A stretch of 64,000 nt of DNA, taken from NCBI GenBank assembly GCA_964402975.1, contig CAYOEM010000006.1:1-64000 (forward strand), written 5' to 3'. This document shows, piece after piece, positions 42,536 through 50,270 of the stretch (its first letter is position 1; the number at the start of each line of letters is the position of its first letter). The position numbers and the translations under genes are program-made. Source of the stretch: CAMDKS01 sp964402975 (GTDB lineage: Bacteria > Bdellovibrionota_B > Oligoflexia > Oligoflexales > RGVZ01). The notes under the pieces are model-generated. The model had not been told where the DNA came from. It searched no databases and saw nothing but the letters and a program-made list of their open reading frames with translations.

Positions 42536-44008
42536 ATGTTTGTAGAACGTCTCAAGACGATTCGAGAGTGTAGAAATTTCGTTGATGGAGCATTTGTCAG
42601 CTCCGCCAAGTACGCTGACGTTAAGTCACCCTGGACAGGGGAACTAATTGGCCGCGTTGCCTTATCCACTCATGCAGATGTCGATTTAGCTGCCCGGGCG
42701 GCGTTGGCGGCATTTCCCGCATGGAAAGCGACACCGATAAAAGAACGCTGTGCCCGATTGTTCAAGTTTCGTGAATTAGTGCTGGCAAAGCTTGATGCGC
42801 TTGCCAATGTTGCGGCTTTGGAGGCTGGTAAAACGACGGCCGAAGCGCGTGCAGGTATTTTAAAAGGTATTGAGGTTTGTGAGTTTGCCTTAAGTCTTCA
42901 GAATATGGACTCTGGCGGTGCCATGGATGTTAGTCGTGGTGTCAGCTGCGAATTCCGCAGAGAACCGTTAGGAGTTGTGGTTGGCATTGCTCCGTTTAAT
43001 TTTCCAGCCATGGTGCCTATGTGGATGTATCCAATCGCCATGACCTTGGGAAATTGCTTTATATTAAAACCCTCGGAGAAAGTTCCCGTCACCTCCCAGT
43101 TCATGGCCGAGCTCATGGCAGAAGCGGGTTTTCCAAAAGGTGTATTCCAATTGGTTAACGGCGGCAAAGAAGCCGTAGAGGCGCTGATTGACCATCCCGC
43201 AGTGCAAGCCGTTGGGTTTGTAGGTTCCACTCCGATAGCGAAGGCTCTTTATGCAAGAGCAACGTCCCACGGTAAGCGAGCTTTGTGCCTAGGTGGAGCC
43301 AAGAATCATCTGCTTGTGGTGCCGGACGCTGATGAGAAAATTACCGTTCGAGGTGTGGTGGATTCCTTCACTGGCTGCGCAGGGCAGCGATGCATGGCTG
43401 CTAGTCTCATGCTTGCAGTCGGACAGGTTGATCATTTGATCACAAAAATTGCGGATGCGGCTCGCTCACTTGAGCTGGGCTCTCAGATGGGTGCCATCAT
43501 TGACGCGGCAGCCTTAAACAGGATCTCTAGCGCGATTGCTGACGCGGAGAAGCAGGGTGCAAAGATTTTGGTTGATGGTCGCAAGGCAACACCGCCAAAA
43601 GGCTTTGAAGGTGGCAATTGGATTGGTCCGACGATTATTGATCATGCAAAACCCGAGATGGAGTGTGCGAAGTCTGAAATTTTTGGACCGGTAGTCACCA
43701 TTGTGCGTGTGAAGAATCTGACGGAAGCCATGGCTCTGGAGGCAAAAAGTTCATTTGGAAACGCAACGAGCGTATTTACCACGAGTGGAGCGGTTGCGAG
43801 GTTTGTAGCCGAGACGGCCACAAACGGGATGATTGGTATCAACATCGGTGTTCCAGTGCCACGTGAGCCTTTTTCATTTGGCGGAAGCAAAGAAAGTAAA
43901 TTTGGCGTGTGCGACATCACAGGTGAAAGCTCACTTGAGTTTTGGAGTCAGCGCAAAAAAATTACAACCAAGTGGGCAGAGCAGTCTGACGCCACTTGGA
44001 TGAGTTGA
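42536..44008 (+). CDS. mmsA: Methylmalonate/malonate-semialdehyde dehydrogenase (CoA-acylating)
   Basis: A 490-residue aldehyde dehydrogenase. GIAPFNFPAMVPMWM and the active-site segment FTGCAGQRCMA are hallmarks of the MmsA/IolA group, which uses CoA and NAD to turn malonate or methylmalonate semialdehyde into acetyl-CoA or propionyl-CoA plus CO2. The C-terminal PVPREPFSFGG and the KSSFGNATSVFT segment also fit that group. The ATG at 42536 is chosen on family length; the ribosome binding site (GGGTAAG) is weak, and an earlier ATG at 42449 would add an unlikely basic extension. It is the first gene of the URC operon. The C3 semialdehyde expected from uracil breakdown is a natural substrate, so a malonate-semialdehyde role is inferred. 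Confidence 0.88.
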   Translation: MFVERLKTIRECRNFVDGAFVSSAKYADVKSPWTGELIGRVALSTHADVDLAARAALAAFPAWKATPIKERCARLFKFRELVLAKLDALANVAALEAGKTTAEARAGILKGIEVCEFALSLQNMDSGGAMDVSRGVSCEFRREPLGVVVGIAPFNFPAMVPMWMYPIAMTLGNCFILKPSEKVPVTSQFMAELMAEAGFPKGVFQLVNGGKEAVEALIDHPAVQAVGFVGSTPIAKALYARATSHGKRALCLGGAKNHLLVVPDADEKITVRGVVDSFTGCAGQRCMAASLMLAVGQVDHLITKIADAARSLELGSQMGAIIDAAALNRISSAIADAEKQGAKILVDGRKATPPKGFEGGNWIGPTIIDHAKPEMECAKSEIFGPVVTIVRVKNLTEAMALEAKSSFGNATSVFTTSGAVARFVAETATNGMIGINIGVPVPREPFSFGGSKESKFGVCDITGESSLEFWSQRKKITTKWAEQSDATWMS

Positions 44009-44019
44009 AGGAGGCAGTT

Positions 44020-45279
44020 ATGCCAGACAAGAAAAAAATTAAGCACATCAAGTTAACCAGTCATCCCGGCCTTCCAGGCGCTGAGGTTTACAAGCCCATT
44101 AAATGGGGTGCGAGCACGCCGCAGGAGAGAGGGCCAGTCGTTGCTACCGTGACTAATCCGGCGCATCGGAATGTGATCGGTACGCACAGCGGTAGCTACA
44201 CGGTTTACAGAGCTTTAGCCGTCGCCGCGGGAGCCTTGAATGCCGACCATCGCCCCGATCTAACCAACACAGCACCCGCTGAGCCACTGGCTCCGAAGCC
44301 CCAATGGAAAGATCCGGAAAAAATCGTCTCCATTGATCCATGGGGCGCTGACATTGCGACAGCGTTTGCCAAGGATTTAACCGAGGGGATTGATATTCGT
44401 CCCACGATTGCTGTGACAAAAGCTCACATCAACATGCCTGAGCTGCAAGCGGCGATCGCGGCAGGCCGTCTTAAGGCAGATGGTAAAATCCTCGCTGCTA
44501 ACGGTGACTGTGTCGTTACCAAGGCCGCGATCGAGCCGGTTTGGTGGCTGCCTGGCATAGCCAAGCGTTTTGGCTGCGAAGAGGCTGAGCTTAGAAGAAT
44601 TCTCTTTGAGCACACGGGCGGCATGTATCCAGAACTTGTGACTCGTCCAGATCTTGAAGTGTTTTTGCCGCCCATTGGTAGCATGTCCGTCTACTTTTTT
44701 GGTGACATCAATAAGATTGGTGATCCTAATGTTGAACACGCGTGCCGCGTCCACGATGAGTGCAATGGGTCTGACGTTTTTGGTAGTGATATTTGTACGT
44801 GTAGGCCTTACCTGGCCCACGGCATTGAAGTTGCCATTGAAACGGCTCAGCGCGGAGGTGTTGGCTTGATTGTTTACTGCCGAAAAGAGGGTAGAGCCCT
44901 GGGCGAAGTAACCAAGTTTTTGGTCTACAACGCTAGAAAGCGTCAAGAGGGCGGCGATACAGCAGAGAAGTATTTCGAGCGTACCGAGTGTGTTGCTGGT
45001 GTTCAAGACATGCGCTTTCAGCAGCTGATGCCCGACGTGATTCACTGGCTCGGCATCACAAAGATTGATCATTTTGTGTCGATGTCAAATATGAAGTACG
45101 ACGCTCTTGCAAGTGGTGGCATCAAAATCATTAACCGTGTTCAGATTCCAGAAGAGCTGATTCCGGCTGATGCCAAGGTTGAAATGGATGCAAAAAAAGC
45201 GGCCGGTTACTTCTCAGCAACTGGTGTCCCAACAAAAGATGAGCTTAAAAAAGCCAAGGGACGAAGCCTAACAGAGTGA
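44020..45279 (+). CDS. urc1: URC1-type GTP cyclohydrolase II homologue (uracil catabolism)
   Basis: A 419-residue RibA-like protein. The GTP cyclohydrolase II zinc site is intact as CNGSDVFGSDICTC, with the Cys-x10-Cys-x-Cys spacing of RibA. The catalytic region LIVYCRKEGRALGE matches the RibA VYLRQEGRGIG segment. An extra N-terminal region of about 170 residues and the adjacent DUF1688 and upp genes point to Urc1, known from the Lachancea kluyveri URC pathway and its bacterial homologues, which acts on the UMP-derived uracil ring rather than on GTP. The ATG at 44020 follows AAGGAGG by five bases and starts 11 bases after mmsA. Riboflavin synthesis is less likely, because no other rib gene is nearby. 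Confidence 0.88.
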   Translation: MPDKKKIKHIKLTSHPGLPGAEVYKPIKWGASTPQERGPVVATVTNPAHRNVIGTHSGSYTVYRALAVAAGALNADHRPDLTNTAPAEPLAPKPQWKDPEKIVSIDPWGADIATAFAKDLTEGIDIRPTIAVTKAHINMPELQAAIAAGRLKADGKILAANGDCVVTKAAIEPVWWLPGIAKRFGCEEAELRRILFEHTGGMYPELVTRPDLEVFLPPIGSMSVYFFGDINKIGDPNVEHACRVHDECNGSDVFGSDICTCRPYLAHGIEVAIETAQRGGVGLIVYCRKEGRALGEVTKFLVYNARKRQEGGDTAEKYFERTECVAGVQDMRFQQLMPDVIHWLGITKIDHFVSMSNMKYDALASGGIKIINRVQIPEELIPADAKVEMDAKKAAGYFSATGVPTKDELKKAKGRSLTE

Positions 45280-45325
45280 TGCGTGCATTCAGGTTTTCCA
45301 CGGGGTAATTCCGCAAGGTGACAAC

Positions 45326-46558
45326 ATGACAGTAAGTGCCGACATTGACTACCTGAGATCCACTCGTGCCATTCGCGAGCGGTGTCACTATGTCTACGAG
45401 TTGGGTCTCGCTGGCAAATTAAAGCATTTTCGAATCAGGTCTGAGAAAATCGATGCTGTGGCTCGCTTTGTGATTGATGTCACCAAGGAAAATTACCCAG
45501 ACGGCATGATTCCCTATCACAGCCGATGGTCACATTTCCAAATCGGGGGTGTGGACAGAATTGGTTGGCTTCGTCGGAACGCGCCCCCACATCGCAAGGA
45601 CGGCTTGTCACTTGCCAGGATGTACTATGATTTGGTTGTGCCGAGTATTCTCCTCGATGCGGGTGCTGGAATGGCGTGGTCGTATATCGATTCTCACGGC
45701 AAGACCTATTCAAAGAGCGAAGGCTTGGCCGTTGCCAGCTTTGACATGTTCGCTCAAGGATTATTTTCCAGTGATCCTAGAAATGCCATGCAAACTGATG
45801 CCACAGCGCTCAAAAACATGCGTCCAGACGTTCTGGCAAATGGATTTCAAGTAACCAAGACGAATCCACTTGTGGGTGTGGAGGGTCGGTTAGCTCTGCT
45901 CCGTAATCTTGGCGTCGCTCTTGAGGATCCGAAGTTTTTCGGAGGCCCTGCCGGTGGCACCGTGGGTTCACTGGTAGATTATCTATTAAACAACTACGGT
46001 GCTCAGTCTATTCGAGCCGTCGATATTCTCAAGACGGTACTTGAGGCATTTGGGTCCATATGGCCCGGCCGTGTTTTGGTGGGAGATGTGAATCTTGGTG
46101 ACGTGTGGAAGCACACTTTGGTTGAGGGTGATGGTCAAACAAAGGGGCTGGTGCCATTCCACAAATTAAGTCAGTGGATGACTTACTCACTATTTGAACC
46201 ACTCGAGTGGGCTGGTTGTAAGATTACGCATGTCGACGAGATGACCGGTTTACCCGAGTATCGAAATGGTGGGTTGCTGTTGGACATGGGAGTACTTGAA
46301 CCAGTCAAGCCGGACGCTCTATCTCAGGAGTATGCACCAGGTGATGAGTTCATTGTTGAGTGGCGAGCTCTGACGGTCGCTCTACTGGATGTGATTGGTG
46401 ATTCTGTGCGCAAATCTCTCGGAAAAACCGCAGAGGATCTACCTCTGGCGAAAATTTTGCAAGGCGGGACTTGGGCGGCTGGGCGTAAGGTCGCCGCAAA
46501 ACTAAGATCCGACGGTGGTTCACCAGTGAAATTGAAAAGTGACGGGACTGTTTTTTAG
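45326..46558 (+). CDS. urc4: URC4-type DUF1688 protein (uracil catabolism)
   Basis: A 410-residue protein recognised as DUF1688/Urc4 from its opening segment (DIDYLRSTRAIRERCHYVYE), the PYHSRWSHFQIGGVDR motif near residue 53, and the later HKLSQWMTYSLFEPLEWAG and GLPEYRNGGL motifs. In Lachancea kluyveri, Urc4 is required with Urc1 and Urc6 for uracil breakdown through ribosylurea; its precise reaction is not firmly known to me. It is cytoplasmic with no signal peptide. It sits between urc1 (46 bases upstream) and upp (15 bases downstream), the typical bacterial URC arrangement. Confidence 0.88.
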   Translation: MTVSADIDYLRSTRAIRERCHYVYELGLAGKLKHFRIRSEKIDAVARFVIDVTKENYPDGMIPYHSRWSHFQIGGVDRIGWLRRNAPPHRKDGLSLARMYYDLVVPSILLDAGAGMAWSYIDSHGKTYSKSEGLAVASFDMFAQGLFSSDPRNAMQTDATALKNMRPDVLANGFQVTKTNPLVGVEGRLALLRNLGVALEDPKFFGGPAGGTVGSLVDYLLNNYGAQSIRAVDILKTVLEAFGSIWPGRVLVGDVNLGDVWKHTLVEGDGQTKGLVPFHKLSQWMTYSLFEPLEWAGCKITHVDEMTGLPEYRNGGLLLDMGVLEPVKPDALSQEYAPGDEFIVEWRALTVALLDVIGDSVRKSLGKTAEDLPLAKILQGGTWAAGRKVAAKLRSDGGSPVKLKSDGTVF

Positions 46559-46573
46559 TTACAGAGGAAATTT

Positions 46574-47209
46574 ATGAGTCATAAGCAAGTACACGTAATC
46601 AATCATCCCATGGTGCAGCATAAGCTCACGTCGATGCGTGAAAAGGGAACTAAAACAGGCGAGTTTCGCTCCCTGCTTCGGGAAATCAGCATGTTTCTCG
46701 GCTACGAGGTTTTACGTGACATTCCAATGACCACGCGCCGAATTGAAACTCCCATGGCTGAGATGGATGCGCCAGTTATGGCGGGCAGGAACATGGCATT
46801 TATTTCGATTATGCGGGCTGGTCAAGGTATCCTCGACGGCATGCTGCGTCTGATACCCTCAGCACCGGTTGGACATATTGGTCTTTACCGCGATCCGAGA
46901 ACGTTAGTCGCTGTGGAGTATTACTTTAAGGTTCCAAAGGATATTCAAGAGCGCGAGGCTATTGTTCTTGATCCGATGTTGGCAACAGGTCATTCGGCAG
47001 TGGCAGCCCTTGATCGTCTGAAGGAAGCTAAACCAAAGAGTATTAAATTTTTATCGTTGCTCTGTTCCCCTGAAGGTATCGATTATTTTCATGAGTATCA
47101 TCCTGATGTTCCGATTTTTACAGCCGCCATTGATCAAAAGCTGAATGAGAAGGGCTACATTGTCCCTGGTCTAGGTGATGCTGGCGATCGACTATTTGGG
47201 ACCGCTTGA
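46574..47209 (+). CDS. upp: Uracil phosphoribosyltransferase
   Basis: A 211-residue enzyme making UMP from uracil and PRPP in the cytoplasm. The PRPP loop is LDPMLATGHSA (about 132-142). The early segment RAGQGILDGM and the C-terminal uracil-binding GYIVPGLGDAGDRLFGT are family signatures. The length is normal. GAGGAAA lies before the ATG. In this operon it is the counterpart of yeast Urc6: the uracil base must first be phosphoribosylated before Urc1 acts. It would also serve ordinary salvage together with the divergent udk. Confidence 0.96.
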   Translation: MSHKQVHVINHPMVQHKLTSMREKGTKTGEFRSLLREISMFLGYEVLRDIPMTTRRIETPMAEMDAPVMAGRNMAFISIMRAGQGILDGMLRLIPSAPVGHIGLYRDPRTLVAVEYYFKVPKDIQEREAIVLDPMLATGHSAVAALDRLKEAKPKSIKFLSLLCSPEGIDYFHEYHPDVPIFTAAIDQKLNEKGYIVPGLGDAGDRLFGTA

Positions 47210-47233
47210 AAAATAAATCAATAGGAGTCAAAC

Positions 47234-48382
47234 ATGGTTGACTTTGCACTATCATCGGAACAGCAGGCAATTGTTGATCTGGCTAGAGACTTTGCCCGCA
47301 AAGAGATGTTACCCAAGGCCGCTGAACATGATCAGACCATGGACTATCCTTGGGAGATCATTAAAAAGGCCCATGCAAATGGGCTATTGAATCTCGGACT
47401 CAGGGAAGAACACGGAGGCCTCGGAGTTGGGTCTCTCGTGCAGGCGATGGTGGTTGAGGAGCTCGCTTACGGGTGTTCTGCCATGGCCACAGCGATTACG
47501 GCCAATGATTTGGCACTTGGTCCTCTGCTCGTTGCCGCTAACAAGGCGCAGCTTGAAGAGTTTGTGACGCCAATGATCAATGAGCCAAAAATGGCTGCCT
47601 ACTGCGTGACTGAACCGGGAGCTGGTAGTGACGTTGCAGGAATTCGCACGACTTGTAAAAAAGTTGGTGATGATTACGTGATTAACGGCGAGAAGATGTG
47701 GATCACCAATGGCTCTGTGGCGTCGTGGTATTTCTTGCTTGCCACACTCGATCCCTCTTTGGGGCACAAAGGCATGTGTGGTTTTGTCGTTCCAGCAAAC
47801 ACGCCTGGTATCACGGTTGGCAAAAAAGAGGTCAATATGGGCCAGCGTTGTTCTGACACGCGCGGCATTTCCTTCAAGGATGTTAAAGTTCCCAAAAAAT
47901 ACTTGCTCGGCAACGAGGGAGAAGGTTTTAAATATGCGATGAAGGCCTTCGATCATTCACGGCCATTCGTGGCTGCGATCGGTGTGGGTATTGCGCAATG
48001 TGCGATGGATCATGCAGTCAAGTATTCCTTGGAGCGTAAAGCATTTGGGAAAACCATATCCGAGCATCAGGCAGTGGCTTTTATGGTTGCTGATATGGCG
48101 ACTGAGATCGAGGCGTCTCGATTGCTCTATCAGAAGGCCGGATGGATGGCCGATCAGGGACTAAAGAATACCAAGTGGTGCTCCATGGCTAAGACCATGG
48201 GAGGCGACATCGCGGTTAAGGTCTCCCAGGATGCGGTGCAAATTCTCGGGGGCTATGGTTATAGTTCAGAGTACCCGGTGGAGAAGCTTTACCGAGACTC
48301 GAAAATCTGTCAGATTTACGAAGGAACCCAGCAAATTCAGAGGGTTATAATTAGCCGGGCTGTATTTGCTGAGTGGGCTTAG
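47234..48382 (+). CDS. Acyl-CoA dehydrogenase
   Basis: A 382-residue FAD-dependent acyl-CoA dehydrogenase of the short/medium-chain type. It shows CVTEPGAGSDVAG (FAD/substrate signature 1), GEKMWITNGSVASWY, the central RKAFGKTISEHQAVAFMVADM segment, and QILGGYGYSSEYPVEKLYRD (signature 2). The catalytic base is Glu363 in IYEGTQQIQR. GGAG precedes its ATG, 24 bases after upp. As the last gene of the URC operon it may act on a CoA ester derived from the C3 product of uracil, or it may be a passenger; the sequence does not say. Confidence 0.9.
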   Translation: MVDFALSSEQQAIVDLARDFARKEMLPKAAEHDQTMDYPWEIIKKAHANGLLNLGLREEHGGLGVGSLVQAMVVEELAYGCSAMATAITANDLALGPLLVAANKAQLEEFVTPMINEPKMAAYCVTEPGAGSDVAGIRTTCKKVGDDYVINGEKMWITNGSVASWYFLLATLDPSLGHKGMCGFVVPANTPGITVGKKEVNMGQRCSDTRGISFKDVKVPKKYLLGNEGEGFKYAMKAFDHSRPFVAAIGVGIAQCAMDHAVKYSLERKAFGKTISEHQAVAFMVADMATEIEASRLLYQKAGWMADQGLKNTKWCSMAKTMGGDIAVKVSQDAVQILGGYGYSSEYPVEKLYRDSKICQIYEGTQQIQRVIISRAVFAEWA

Positions 48383-48421
48383 ACAAAGTCAATCAGATCT
48401 GCTGGTTCCATAAAATTGATT

Positions 48422-48450
48422 AATAAGCTTGAAAATAGCTTATTTTTATT
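48422..48450 (+). terminator. Probable terminator after the URC operon
   Basis: AATAAGCT (48422-48429) pairs perfectly with AGCTTATT (48437-48444) around a seven-base loop and is followed by TTTATT. The stem is AT-rich, so it may be weak. It lies 40 bases after the acyl-CoA dehydrogenase stop. Confidence 0.5.
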
Positions 48451-48556
48451 GAAAACCTCATAGAAATATGTTAACTCGGTATCAGAGGTGGGTTACCATC
48501 TCGGTAATCTAAGACTGTTGATGTTGATACCAAGTTGCTGCGGAGAGGTTGTTGTT

Positions 48557-49162
48557 ATGGCTAGGACGTTTTCATCAGTTCGTTTTTTGACGACATCATT
48601 TTTCGTAGGGCTGCTCTTAACAGCCTGTGGAAGTGGCGCCGAGTTCACCGGCAACACCTCCAAGAAATCCAAAGTCGGTCCTGCATCTGCACCGACCACC
48701 ACCACAGATCCAGTTAGACAGCCTGACGAAAAGCGTATCGAATTTGGCGTCGATAAGGTTTTTCGTATTGGAGATAATAACTATCCCGATAGCTCTTGTA
48801 AGGAGCAACTTGACACATATAGCCTCTCAGGCACTCGCTATTATTTTGAGTTCGAGGTTACAGAGCCTCAAACTCAAGTGGGAATTGTCATGAATAAGCT
48901 TTGTGGCGTCGATTATTTGGTCTCCAACACCAGCCGCCTGACCCGCGATGGAAACGTCCTTCAGATGCAACCAGTTTTGCCGGCTGCCGGCTCCATACGC
49001 TATCAAGGTCTTACAGTTGAACCAGGAAAGTACGCTTTAATTGTCGAGTCCAACAAGAACTTTAATAAAGTGCAAAGCGGTGACCATGACGACTTCCTGG
49101 TCGGAAATATCGTCGTGACAGCCAATAAGCCGATTCGCGGTGGCGCGGTTAGGACTGAGTGA
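48557..49162 (+). CDS. Lipoprotein, function unknown
   Basis: A 201-residue protein with a lipobox (LLLTAC, acylated Cys near 24), then a Ser/Thr/Pro linker (about 27-55). A compact domain of about 140 residues contains two Cys (SSCKEQ, LCGVD) and beta-rich stretches such as RYYFEFEVTEPQ and GKYALIVES. The fold could be a small beta-sandwich; no family is recognised. The ATG at 48557 follows GGAGAGG by eight bases; the longer frame from 48488 lacks such a site. A strong terminator follows at 49191-49220, so the gene is monocistronic. Confidence 0.8.
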   Translation: MARTFSSVRFLTTSFFVGLLLTACGSGAEFTGNTSKKSKVGPASAPTTTTDPVRQPDEKRIEFGVDKVFRIGDNNYPDSSCKEQLDTYSLSGTRYYFEFEVTEPQTQVGIVMNKLCGVDYLVSNTSRLTRDGNVLQMQPVLPAAGSIRYQGLTVEPGKYALIVESNKNFNKVQSGDHDDFLVGNIVVTANKPIRGGAVRTE

Positions 49163-49190
49163 TCGGTCAATGCATCTTAATGATGAACCA

Positions 49191-49220
49191 AACCCTGGCC
49201 GTGCGCGGCCGGGGTTTTTT
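49191..49220 (+). terminator. Rho-independent terminator
   Basis: The stem AACCCTGGCCG with CGGCCGGGGTT (one T-G wobble) has a four-base TGCG loop and is followed by TTTT. It lies 28 bases after the lipoprotein gene ending at 49162 and directly abuts the end of the convergent gene. Confidence 0.88.
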
Positions 49221-49221
49221 A

Positions 49222-49695
49222 TTAGATAGCAATTGGAAAAACGAGAGACATGACGCCTTCTATGAATTTTTTATTTTTTATGGAGTAGCGTCTGACAGAA
49301 AGAGCGGTTGGTCCCACTGCCAAGCCGTAGGAATATTGAAAGCCCCCATCCTTGCCCACCGTTTTAGCGCCAATACCACCAAAAGCAGTCACGTTAAAGA
49401 AACTATGCCCATAGGCTATTTCTGCGTGGTACTCGCCGAGATCTCGAGCGACAGTTCCGACAAATATGCCAGTGCCAGACCACCAGGCGTTGTCGCCATG
49501 TAACTTAGCAAGGCCTACCGTCAGTCCTCCAGCTTTTTTATTTCCGCTAACGTAACTTGGATAAACCATCAGGCGAGAACCTGTGAGCTCTGCCTCAGCC
49601 AATATCTTTTTAGGAGATGCGCTCAATGTAAAGCTTAGCAGGCATAAGGCTGCAAAAGCATATCGGAAAAATCTATTTTGTCTCACCAAGAACAT
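49222..49695 (-). CDS. Small exported beta-rich protein, possible outer-membrane barrel
   Basis: A 157-residue protein with a signal peptide (FFRYAFAALCLLSFTLSA, cleavage near SAS). The mature part alternates short strands rich in Gly, Tyr and Phe: TVGLAKLHG, GTGIFVGTV, EIAYGHSFFNVTAFGGIG, FQYSYGLAVG. This pattern suggests an eight-strand barrel or similar. It ends in FPIAI. The ATG at 49695 has AAGGA just upstream; the longer frame to 49746 is less likely. A neighbouring small membrane protein gene lies 47 bases upstream on the same strand, so the two may be co-transcribed. Confidence 0.65.
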   Translation of the reverse strand: MFLVRQNRFFRYAFAALCLLSFTLSASPKKILAEAELTGSRLMVYPSYVSGNKKAGGLTVGLAKLHGDNAWWSGTGIFVGTVARDLGEYHAEIAYGHSFFNVTAFGGIGAKTVGKDGGFQYSYGLAVGPTALSVRRYSIKNKKFIEGVMSLVFPIAI

Positions 49696-49742
49696 GATCC
49701 TTTCGTTGCCATTACTTCTGCAATGATATGAGGTCGACACTA

Positions 49743-50069
49743 TCAACTTATCGGCTCGATCGTATCAAGCATGGCATCGCCACCAGGGACCGGAGCTTGA
49801 CTCGGTGACGTCAATGATTCTTTGATTTGCGGGTAAATCCAAAAACCGAAAAGAGTGCCACCCATGATGAGAAGGGCAAGACCAAAGGACGAAGTTGCCC
49901 CGATGCCAAACAACGAAATGACACCTGCGAAGAAAATCGCAACCAAACCAAACGCTAGTAAGCCCACTAAAATAATGGGTGTGTAATCGGTGGCGAATGC
50001 CTCTTGCGGCGTCACTAATGTAGCGAAGGATAACAGTGCGGATAACACGTTTCGGTTAACACGTCCCAA
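49743..50069 (-). CDS. Small membrane protein, function unknown
   Basis: A 108-residue protein with a probable signal peptide (LLSFATLVTPQEAFAT). Two hydrophobic segments follow (PIILVGLLAFGLVAIFFAGV and SFGLALLIMGGTLFGFWIY), then a short polar tail rich in Pro and Ser. It begins with TTG at 50069, supported by GGGAG eight bases upstream. It is probably an inner-membrane hairpin protein. It is divergent from the Hint-domain lipoprotein operon, with 201 bases between them that include a perfect 12-bp palindrome at 50158-50169. Confidence 0.65.
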   Translation of the reverse strand: MGRVNRNVLSALLSFATLVTPQEAFATDYTPIILVGLLAFGLVAIFFAGVISLFGIGATSSFGLALLIMGGTLFGFWIYPQIKESLTSPSQAPVPGGDAMLDTIEPIS

Positions 50070-50270
50070 AGCTCTGACTCCCTATTTTAGAGTTGCGTCG
50101 CCTCTTAGCTTACCAAATTAAGCTATGGAAACTAAATGCTTCGCCGTATCGATGGGATAGATCGATCTAAGAATTTCAATCATTTCATGCGTTTGCCAAC
50201 TTTGGAGAGAATTCCCTAATATTTCTCGGGGTATTTACCGATAGAGAAATCCGGCAAGGAGGGGTTTACC

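Noticed and set aside
42346..42669. N-terminal extension of uridine kinase up to 42669
   Set aside because: The frame is open, but it overlaps the divergent dehydrogenase start region, and the ATG at 42345 with AGGAG gives the normal family length.
44377..45072. 231-codon minus-strand frame opposite urc1
   Set aside because: Fully antisense to a well-supported conserved gene, with no plausible domain.
44020..45279. Riboflavin-pathway ribA
   Set aside because: The long N-terminal extension and the urc4-upp neighbours fit URC1 better; no other rib gene is nearby.
47384..47956. 190-codon minus-strand frame opposite the acyl-CoA dehydrogenase
   Set aside because: The plus strand encodes all signature motifs of the family; the antisense frame has none.
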